Shown piece after piece: positions 6,308 to 12,410 of a DNA stretch of 12,410 nt. Below the pieces are notes generated by a model that ran no database searches, was not told the origin of the DNA, and saw nothing but the letters and a program-made list of their open reading frames with translations. The position numbers and the translations under genes are program-made. The stretch comes from Clostridiales bacterium UBA1390. Lineage in GTDB: Bacteria > Bacillota > Clostridia > Lachnospirales > Bianqueaceae. Where the stretch lies: positions 1 to 12,410 of the forward strand of contig DBQQ01000009.1 of assembly GCA_002305315.1 (NCBI GenBank), written 5' to 3'. Positions within the stretch are counted from its first letter, which is position 1. Every line of letters starts with the position of its first letter.

Positions 6308-9027
6308 GACTTCTGATGGATATGGCTGCCATAAATACTCTTGCTGACCTGAAGCTGCTGCGGCACTCGTTCTTTGAGCGCATCCACATGGGAGATGATG
6401 CCCACCAAACGGTCTCCCACAGAAAGCGTGCCAAGCGTCGTCAGCGCCTGTTCCAGGGCCTGATGGTCCAAAGAACCAAAGCCCTCATCAATAAAGACTG
6501 CGTCCACTTCGATACCGCCTGCAAAGCTTTGAATCACATCTGACAGTCCCAATGCCAGTGCCAGCGCCGCTTGGAAAGACTCGCCGCCTGACAGAGAAGA
6601 AGCCGGCCTTCTGCGCCCGGTATAGTGATCGAGCACTTCCATATCTAGCCCAAAGGCTTTCTTCATGTTATCGGCTTGCTCCCTTCTCAACAGCGTATAC
6701 TGTCCCTGACTGAGAATCTTGAGTCTCTGATTGGCGGCCTGCAGTACCCTTTCGAAGTAAAACGCCTGAATGTACTGTTCAAAAGCCAGCTTGGGGCGTC
6801 CACTCAGGTTTCCGCTGGCTGTCTGCGATAGAATATTCATACGTTCATACCGCTGCCCTACGCCATGGTACGCCTCCAATGCTTTTCGAAGCTGCCGCAG
6901 CGCCGAGCGATTCGCATGGAGTCTGGCCGCTGTCTCCTGCATCTGCCTCCTTCTCTCCTGCTGACGCCTGGCAAGCTTTGCTTCTAATTCCAGCAAGGCT
7001 TCCTTCTCCGGTACGTCAGAGAGACTCTCCCCTTCTTTTTGTATCCTCTCTTGAATCCCTTCCAATAATCCCCTCTCTTTCTCCAGCTCCTGTCTGCGCA
7101 GATCATAGGTCTGTCTCGCCTGCCGCAGCCTTTCTCTTAACTCATTTTCCTTCTGAAGAAGGGAATGAAGCCGCGCGGCAAGATCCGCTTCGCTGCTTGC
7201 GCCAGCGCGTTCCAACACCTGCTCATAGGCTCCCTGGCAGGCAGCCTTTTCCTGTTGACACTTCTGCAGCGCCTCTGCTGCCTGACTCTGTTCCTGCAGC
7301 ATGAGCTCCATCTGCTTCGACTGTTCCTCCAGGAGTTTCTGCAAGCGCTGATACTCGGCCCTCTGATCCATATACAACCGCAGCCTCGCCTGCGCCTGCA
7401 GGATCATCAGATGCAGCGTATCCGCATTTTCCGGCAATTCCTTTCGCATCTGCATAAGATGCGTCTGGCTCGTCTCCCAGCGTCCTCGCAGGTTGGCCGC
7501 CTGACTGCTCTCCTGGACGCAAATCTGCTGAAGACGCTGTGCCTCTTCTTTTAATGCGTTCCGCTGCGCCTCATTCAGGACCGTACCGCGCCGCTGTGCT
7601 TTAGCCGGATGAGACCTGGAGCCGCACACCGGACAGGGTTCCCCTTCGACCAGCGTCTCAGCCAGAAGCCCGGCCTCATTCTGTCTCCATCTCCGCTCGG
7701 CCTCCTCATAGGCCTCCTGCGCTTTCGCAAACGCTTCCTCCGAGCGGCGATACCTCTCCTGCTGCGCACGCAGGCCCTGTTCGAGCTGAACACATTCTTT
7801 CTGTGCGCGTTCTGCCTGCTGGACGCGTTCCTGCTGCTCTTTCAAGCGATCCAGATCACTCTTAGCCTGTGCCAGAAGCTCCGCCGCATCTTCCAGGGCA
7901 GCACGTTCCTGTTCCGTCCTGCGATGCTTCTCCTGCGCCTCTCCATAACCGCGAGAAATCTGTTCCTGCCGACACTGTAGCCTGCGTGCCTCGGCTTCCT
8001 TTTGAGCGAGAATATCCGCCAGTCGAGTCGCTTCTTTTCGCGCCTGCAGCTGCCCCTTGACCTGTTCGGCCTGTCGGCTATAGGCTTGCATTTCTTCTTC
8101 TCGTCCTTCAGCTTCCTGCAAAATCTGTTGTGCCGCAGAGGCTTCTGCCTGAAATTTTTCGATTCTCTCCAAACAAGCTCCTCTTTGCGTCACGGCTTCT
8201 TCCAGACGACGCCTGGCATCCTGCCAGATACGTACCTGACTGAGTTTTGCCGAATCCTGCTCCTCCTCAGCCTCCAACTGCTCCTTCCTGCTCTGATCCG
8301 CATGAATCCAGGCTTCCCACTGCGGAAGCTTTCCCTCCGCTTTGTACAGATCCTGCCGTTCTTCTTCGGATATCTCCTCGCCCTCCGGCGGCTGCAGCAG
8401 GCTCAGCAGACTCCCTATCTGCGTCTGCACCTCCTGCGCTTCTCCTCGAAGCTGAGAGGCCGCCGCCTTGAGCTGTTCCTGCAGATACTGGCATCTCTGC
8501 GTATGAAATACTTTTCGCAGAATGGCGCCCCGCTGCTCTGTTCCGACTAAAAGAAGCTGTCGGAACTCTCCCTGGGCAATCATCGCCACCTGCTTGAATT
8601 GCTTATAATCCACTCCCAGAAGTGCTTCGATTTCAGGCGCCACCGCATTCGTCCCGCTCAGCACCGATCCATCCGGCATGGTTAGAATCACCTTGGGGGT
8701 CTCTTTGGTCATTCCCTTGCCAGATTTTTTCGGCCGCTCATAGGCCGGGCTTCTCTCTATCTTATAGATGCGTCCCTGCTGAGAAAAGGTCAGAACCACC
8801 TTTGTCGGCTCCTGCTCTCCCGCATAATGGCTGCGTACCGAGTCCACCTGTCTGGCGCTTCCGCTGGTCTCTCCGAATAGAGCGTAGCTGATCCCATCGA
8901 AGATGGTTGTCTTACCCGCCCCGGTATCACCACAGATCAGAAATAGGCCGTGAAACTGGGAGAAATCCACACGTTCTGTTCCTCCAAAGGGGCCAAAGCC
9001 CTGCATGATCAGCTCAATGGGTTTCAT
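6304..9027 (-). CDS. sbcC: SbcC, SMC-like ATPase subunit of the SbcCD nuclease
   Basis: 907 aa. It forms the Rad50-like half of SbcCD, which uses ATP to hold DNA ends and hairpins for cleavage by SbcD. Visible in order: N-terminal ATPase lobe with Walker A GDTGAGKT (33-40) and the Q-loop AQGEF (151-155); a long Gln/Glu/Arg-rich coiled coil (about 180-450); the zinc-hook CPVC (465-468); the returning coiled coil (about 485-720); and the C-terminal lobe with signature LSGGES (812-817), Walker B VFIDEG (844-849), D-loop GSLD (851-854) and the H-loop His880. All catalytic elements are present. It is somewhat shorter than the Escherichia coli and Bacillus proteins (over 1,000 aa), mainly in the coiled coil. 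AAGGAGG precedes the ATG, which overlaps the end of sbcD by 14 bp, so the two subunits are co-translated. Confidence 0.97.
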   Translation of the reverse strand: MKPIELIMQGFGPFGGTERVDFSQFHGLFLICGDTGAGKTTIFDGISYALFGETSGSARQVDSVRSHYAGEQEPTKVVLTFSQQGRIYKIERSPAYERPKKSGKGMTKETPKVILTMPDGSVLSGTNAVAPEIEALLGVDYKQFKQVAMIAQGEFRQLLLVGTEQRGAILRKVFHTQRCQYLQEQLKAAASQLRGEAQEVQTQIGSLLSLLQPPEGEEISEEERQDLYKAEGKLPQWEAWIHADQSRKEQLEAEEEQDSAKLSQVRIWQDARRRLEEAVTQRGACLERIEKFQAEASAAQQILQEAEGREEEMQAYSRQAEQVKGQLQARKEATRLADILAQKEAEARRLQCRQEQISRGYGEAQEKHRRTEQERAALEDAAELLAQAKSDLDRLKEQQERVQQAERAQKECVQLEQGLRAQQERYRRSEEAFAKAQEAYEEAERRWRQNEAGLLAETLVEGEPCPVCGSRSHPAKAQRRGTVLNEAQRNALKEEAQRLQQICVQESSQAANLRGRWETSQTHLMQMRKELPENADTLHLMILQAQARLRLYMDQRAEYQRLQKLLEEQSKQMELMLQEQSQAAEALQKCQQEKAACQGAYEQVLERAGASSEADLAARLHSLLQKENELRERLRQARQTYDLRRQELEKERGLLEGIQERIQKEGESLSDVPEKEALLELEAKLARRQQERRRQMQETAARLHANRSALRQLRKALEAYHGVGQRYERMNILSQTASGNLSGRPKLAFEQYIQAFYFERVLQAANQRLKILSQGQYTLLRREQADNMKKAFGLDMEVLDHYTGRRRPASSLSGGESFQAALALALGLSDVIQSFAGGIEVDAVFIDEGFGSLDHQALEQALTTLGTLSVGDRLVGIISHVDALKERVPQQLQVSKSIYGSHIHQKS

Positions 9028-10144
9028 CCTCTGCCTCCTTTTTCAGAAGATCCTGAATGATCTCCTGTTCCTCTTCCGTCATGGCTCTGCCATATTGGGC
9101 TTCGAAGAAAGCCGCAAACAGCTCATCCAGACTTTTGTCCTGCGGCAGGACGGATTCCTCTAGGATGTTTTCCTGACTTCTTGTTCGGGCATTGTCGAAG
9201 TCAATCCGCATCAGATTAGGATACACGCTTCGCAGCTGTCCTACCGCATCATAGACCTCATCATCGGTCAGGATCGCCCGGATATAATCCAGGGGATCCG
9301 CCTTCGATACGACCTCTGGCGAGATCAGCTTTTGCATGGGACCTTTGATCTCCCGCCAATCATGAAGCGGTTCCAAGGCCAGTTCCGTCAACCGCAGATC
9401 TCCCTTCTGACGAAGCTCGACTAATACGGCGCATTTTACCTGTGAGGCTTCTGAAAACGAATATTTTAAGGGCGATCCGCTATAACAGATCGGCCTTTCC
9501 TCTACACGCAAAGCGCTGTGTATATGGCCCAGCGCCACATAGTCAAACCCTTGAAAACTGGATGCCCGGATGCAGTCGATTCCGCCTACCGCCTGATCTG
9601 CTTGTACCAGATCCGCCGTCCGGTCCGACACAACATACTGATGCGCTACCAGAACCCTTCGATTCTCTCCCGGTTCCGGCAGATCCGCCAGCATAAAATC
9701 CACAGCCTCCTGGAAGCTGCTGCCTGAATAGCCCCACTGCCGTGCCGTTTCCGGCCTGACAAAGGGCAGCATCCAGACTTCCACCTTTCCATACCGATCG
9801 CGAAAATCTGCATGAAACACAGGCTTTACGGGCGTCCCCTGCACATAAACACCCTGCTTCTGCATGAAGGCGGCCCCAAACTGTAATCGGTCTCCCGAAT
9901 CATGGTTGCCTGCGATCATGCAGACAGGACATGGCAAATCACTCAAGAACTGATCTAACAGCTTGACAGCCTCTACTCCGGGCACGCTGCGGTCGTATAC
10001 ATCTCCCGCAATCAGCACGCAGTCTACTTTATGCACCGTGGCCAGTTCCTGAATCTGCTTCAGCACATGCCTTTGTTCTTCTAACATGGAAAACTCATGA
10101 ACCTGGATCCCCAGATGGAGATCCGCAATATGCAGAAACTTCAT
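9014..10144 (-). CDS. sbcD: SbcD, Mre11-like nuclease subunit of SbcCD
   Basis: 376 aa calcineurin-like phosphoesterase, the nuclease half of SbcCD (3'-5' exonuclease and hairpin endonuclease in the family). Metal-site motifs are all present: ADLHLG with Asp8 and His10, AGDVYDR with Asp48, AGNHDSGDR with Asn80 and His81, His168 in VAHQY, and GHIH with His207 and His209. The segment YSGSPLKYSFSE (221-232) and the C-terminal capping region are typical of SbcD. The start at 10144 is supported by a strong GGGGGAGG site. The MATE stop codon is only 15 bp upstream, so sbcD is probably transcribed with the MATE gene. Confidence 0.97.
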   Translation of the reverse strand: MKFLHIADLHLGIQVHEFSMLEEQRHVLKQIQELATVHKVDCVLIAGDVYDRSVPGVEAVKLLDQFLSDLPCPVCMIAGNHDSGDRLQFGAAFMQKQGVYVQGTPVKPVFHADFRDRYGKVEVWMLPFVRPETARQWGYSGSSFQEAVDFMLADLPEPGENRRVLVAHQYVVSDRTADLVQADQAVGGIDCIRASSFQGFDYVALGHIHSALRVEERPICYSGSPLKYSFSEASQVKCAVLVELRQKGDLRLTELALEPLHDWREIKGPMQKLISPEVVSKADPLDYIRAILTDDEVYDAVGQLRSVYPNLMRIDFDNARTRSQENILEESVLPQDKSLDELFAAFFEAQYGRAMTEEEQEIIQDLLKKEAEDETH

Positions 10145-10159
10145 TCGTACCTCCCCCGT

Positions 10160-11557
10160 TTACGATTCCTGTCCGTTCACCACGTTGTTGGCCCATACAC
10201 CCTTAGCGACTAACGTACCTCCCACAAAAGATTTGATGATCTCGGAGAACTGTACGATAAAGTACACGATGACTACGGGAAGCGTGGTAAAACGCGTCAG
10301 TATGAATACTAATGGAATCGTGATAATCCAGGTGTAAACACTGTCAAAGAAAAAAGTGATCCATGTCTTTCCGCCGCACCGCAGCGTGAAGTAGCATCCA
10401 TTGTTAAAGGCATTGATCGGCATTGTGACCGCCACGATCAGCATGAACTGTGTGGCCAATAACCGTACCTGATCGGCCGTATTATAGATCTGTGGGATCA
10501 GTGGAGAAAATACGGCCAGCAAGGCACCCATAATAACACAGCTGGATACAATAAATGCCAGCAGTTTGCGGTCTGTATCTTTGGCTTCCTCCATCTTGCC
10601 TGCCCCCAGAAGCTGGCCTACAATAATACCAATGGCATTGCCTCCCGCAAAGAATACAACAAAGAATAGATTGGAAACCGTATTGCTGATATTCATGGCC
10701 GCGACTGCTGCCAACCCCTTCACCGAATAACATTGCAAAATCGCAGCTTGTCCGATAGACCACAACGCTTCGTTGACAAGAAGCGGCATCCCGGTCACGA
10801 CGATGCTCTTTGTAAGCTTTTTCGGCACCTTGAAACTAGCATAGAGACCTTTTAGGAATGTCAGCCGTTCTTTCCGATGATGTGTAACCAGGACAATGAC
10901 CAAGCATTCTGCCACTCGAGAAATAACAGTTGCAATAGCAGCACCCACGCAACCCAAGGCCGGGGCTCCAAAATTGCCGAAGATCAATACATAATTGAAG
11001 AAAAGGTTGACAAATACGGCTACGATTCCTGCCATCATGGGCAGCATGGGCATTTTGGCCTCGCGCAGTGTCGTAGAATACAACTGCACGATGGCAAATG
11101 GTATCATCCCTACCAGCATGACATGCAGATAATTCTCGCCATATTCCAGAGTCAGCGCCACATCTCCCACGTTTTCACCGGATTCCGACAGGAATAGACT
11201 GATCAGCTCCCGGCCCCAAAGAAGAAATGCGGCCCAGAAAACCAGAAGCAGCCCTATACAAATCCAGATCTTTGCTCGAAATGTATGCCGTACTCCCTCG
11301 TCATTTTTCTGGCCAAAGAACTGCGCTCCATAGATGCCTGCTCCTGCTAGTCCTCCAAAAATACATAGATTAAAGATATTCATCAACTGGTTTGCAATGG
11401 CTACGCCGCTCATCTGCTCCGTACCCACTTGTCCCACCATGATGTTGTCTAAGAGTCCTACAAAATTCGTAATCGCCTGCTGCAGCATAATAGGGAGAAA
11501 AACTGCCAATACCATTTTGTAAAACGCCTTATTCCCTACGTACTTCCTCCAATTCAT
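10160..11557 (-). CDS. MATE-family multidrug efflux transporter
   Basis: 465 aa polytopic membrane protein with about 12 hydrophobic segments in two homologous halves, the architecture of MATE antiporters that export cationic drugs or metabolites using a Na+ or H+ gradient. Family-typical stretches: LDNIMVGQVGTEQMSGVAIA (36-55), FFGQKND (80-86) with a basic amphipathic loop after it, NYVLIFGNFGAP (188-199) followed by GCVGAAIATVISR (202-214), and the second-half counterpart IIVGQLLGAGKMEEA (311-325). Substrate cannot be predicted. The frame is open to an ATG at 11611, but 11557 is preferred: GGGGG lies 9 bases upstream (11571-11567), the longer start would place a 16-bp palindrome inside the coding sequence, and MATE proteins usually begin shortly before the first membrane helix, as here. 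It is the first gene of the MATE-sbcD-sbcC run; a MATE-SbcCD functional link is not established. Confidence 0.93.
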   Translation of the reverse strand: MNWRKYVGNKAFYKMVLAVFLPIMLQQAITNFVGLLDNIMVGQVGTEQMSGVAIANQLMNIFNLCIFGGLAGAGIYGAQFFGQKNDEGVRHTFRAKIWICIGLLLVFWAAFLLWGRELISLFLSESGENVGDVALTLEYGENYLHVMLVGMIPFAIVQLYSTTLREAKMPMLPMMAGIVAVFVNLFFNYVLIFGNFGAPALGCVGAAIATVISRVAECLVIVLVTHHRKERLTFLKGLYASFKVPKKLTKSIVVTGMPLLVNEALWSIGQAAILQCYSVKGLAAVAAMNISNTVSNLFFVVFFAGGNAIGIIVGQLLGAGKMEEAKDTDRKLLAFIVSSCVIMGALLAVFSPLIPQIYNTADQVRLLATQFMLIVAVTMPINAFNNGCYFTLRCGGKTWITFFFDSVYTWIITIPLVFILTRFTTLPVVIVYFIVQFSEIIKSFVGGTLVAKGVWANNVVNGQES

Positions 11558-11586
11558 TCGTATTAACCCCCTACATCTTAATATGT

Positions 11587-11602
11587 ACCCATAACTATGG
11601 GT
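11587..11602. promoter_or_regulatory. 16-bp perfect palindrome in the MATE leader, possible operator
   Basis: ACCCATA-AC-TATGGGT is a perfect 7-bp inverted repeat with a 2-bp centre, 30 bp upstream of the MATE start at 11557. Its size and position suit a dimeric repressor site of the kind often found before efflux genes. No regulator gene is in the window, and no convincing -35/-10 pair was found between 11558 and 11650, so the link to MATE control is inference. The rest of the 85-bp leader (11558-11642) is AT-rich, including an A/T run at 11617-11636, and shows nothing else recognisable. Confidence 0.45.
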
Positions 11603-11642
11603 CCGTTGCATTAGTTTTAAAATTTTTTTCCTTTTATTCTTA

Positions 11643-12380
11643 GCGGCCCGCAGTCCCTCTTTTTGATGATACTAGATGTCGCAAGGTATCATCACTTTGG
11701 GGCGTTTTGAGGCCGCCGAGGCCTGTAACCCCTCTTTTGATGATACTAGGTGTCGCAGGGTATCATCACTTTGGGGCGTTTTGCGGCCACTGAAGCCCGT
11801 AACTCCTCTTTTTGATGATACTAGATGTCGCAGGGTATCATCACTTTGGGGCGTTTTGCAGCCACTGAGGCTCAAATCCCTCTTTTTGATGATACTAGGT
11901 GTCACGGGGTATCATCGCTTTAGGGCGTTTTGCCGCCGCCGAGGCCCGTAACCCCTCTTTTTGATGATACTAGGTGTCGCAGAGTATCATCACCTTGGGG
12001 CGTTTTGCGGTCGCCGAGGCCCGTAACCCCTCTTTTTGATGATACTGGGTGGCGCGGGGTATCATCACTTTAGGGCGTTTTGAGGCCGCCGAGGCCGTAA
12101 CCCCTCTTTTTGATGATACTAGGTGTCGCAGGGTATCATCACTTTGGGGCGTATTGAGGCCGCCGAGGCCGTAACCCCTCTTTTTGATGATACTGCGTGT
12201 CGCGAGGTATCATCACTTCTGAGCGTTTTGTCGGCACTGCTACCCGTAATCCCTCTTTTTGATGATACTAGGTGTCGCGGGGTATCATCACTTTGGGGCG
12301 TTTTGCAGCCACTGAGGCTCAAATCCCTCTTTTTGATGATACTAGGTGTCGCAGGGTATCATCACTTTGGGGCGTTTTGC
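11643..12380. repeat. Ten-copy tandem array of hairpin-forming repeats, 74-75 bp period
   Basis: TGATGATAC starts at 11664, 11738, 11813, 11887, 11962, 12037, 12111, 12185, 12260 and 12334 (five steps of 74, four of 75). Each is followed by a 13-nt loop (typically TAGGTGTCGCAGG) and GTATCATCA, giving a perfect 9-bp stem in nine copies and one terminal T-G pair in the fourth (G at 11917). CCCC-type and GGGG-type runs flank the stem and can close it further out. The ~43-nt spacer holds GGGGCGTTTTG, usually a second short dyad (GGCC-GCCGA-GGCC or variants), then GTAACCCCTCTTTT. No gene is supported: the mixed 74/75-bp steps shift any reading frame from copy to copy. The first copy is incomplete at its left edge, and the last ends at GCGTTTTGC. 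It lies upstream of the MATE gene. Function unknown. Confidence 0.95.
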
Positions 12381-12410
12381 GATCGTGCACTAGTCAACAA
12401 AAACTGGACA
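12381..12410. other. Unique sequence after the right-hand array, cut by the window edge
   Basis: The repeat pattern stops after GCGTTTTGC near 12380, and the remaining 30 bases match no other part of the window. They end in AACAAAAACTGGACA. Nothing functional can be assigned from so short a piece. Confidence 0.5.

Noticed and set aside
6234..6434. N-terminal extension of the metallo-hydrolase to 265 aa
   Set aside because: It overlaps sbcC, covers the promoter and ribosome-binding site, and adds residues without resemblance to the family.
11558..11611. Longer MATE start giving 483 aa
   Set aside because: The extra residues translate the palindrome and ribosome-binding site; the ATG at 11557 has a GGGGG site and suits the family's usual N-terminus.
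11672..12322. Repeat-containing proteins on either strand (open frames in the right array)
   Set aside because: Steps of 74 and 75 bp alternate, so the frame is not kept from unit to unit; no ribosome-binding site precedes them; the open frames are a by-product of the repeat.
11643..12380. CRISPR array
   Set aside because: The 'spacers' between stems are near-identical copies of each other, not diverse, and no cas genes are present.
11643..12380. Integron attC sites
   Set aside because: Dyads of similar size occur, but GCGTTTTGC does not fit the GTTRRRY core, there are no cassettes between units, and no integrase is seen.
11643..12380. Chain of intrinsic terminators on the plus strand
   Set aside because: The outer stem is followed by CGTTTTG, but the U run is short and interrupted by the closing GGGG and CG, and no plus-strand gene is present to be terminated. 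Kept only as a minor alternative.

Overview
The window looks like chromosomal DNA from a Clostridia-class Firmicute, most likely a Lachnospiraceae relative. The basis is roughly balanced base composition, Shine-Dalgarno starts of the GGAGG type, a DUF4358-type lipoprotein, and a clostridial-style SbcCD and RqcH. Genus cannot be fixed from the sequence alone. No IS element, prophage, CRISPR array, tRNA or rRNA is visible.

All eight genes lie on the minus strand, so transcription runs from high to low coordinates. In that order they are: a MATE-family efflux transporter (11557-10160); sbcD (10144-9014) and sbcC (9027-6304), the nuclease/ATPase pair for DNA-end and hairpin processing; then, after a 70-bp gap containing a good sigma-A promoter, a five-gene run. 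That run consists of an MBL-fold metallo-hydrolase (6233-5637), a DUF4358 lipoprotein (5628-5104), an intracellular (alpha/alpha)6-barrel glycoside hydrolase (5080-2987), a class-I glutamine-amidotransferase-like hydrolase of the peptidase C26 group (2990-2259) and rqcH (2269-521), the ribosome quality-control factor. The last three are translationally coupled by 4-bp and 11-bp overlaps. A clear intrinsic terminator follows rqcH at 516-467. The five-gene run has no obvious common pathway; spacing suggests co-transcription, but the functional link is unknown.

The gene block is bracketed by two unrelated tandem-repeat arrays. On the left (1 to about 470) is an AT-rich array with a 93-94 bp period that runs off the window and decays towards rqcH. 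On the right (about 11643-12380) are ten units with a 74-75 bp period. Each right-hand unit carries a 9-bp perfect stem around a 13-nt loop, and most carry a second short stem in the spacer. The stem arms are almost invariant while loops and spacers vary. Several spacer changes are compensatory or leave G-T wobbles on the plus strand. This right-hand array is the least explained and most interesting part of the window. It does not fit CRISPR, integron attC or a coding repeat, and its alternating 74/75-bp step excludes a conserved reading frame.
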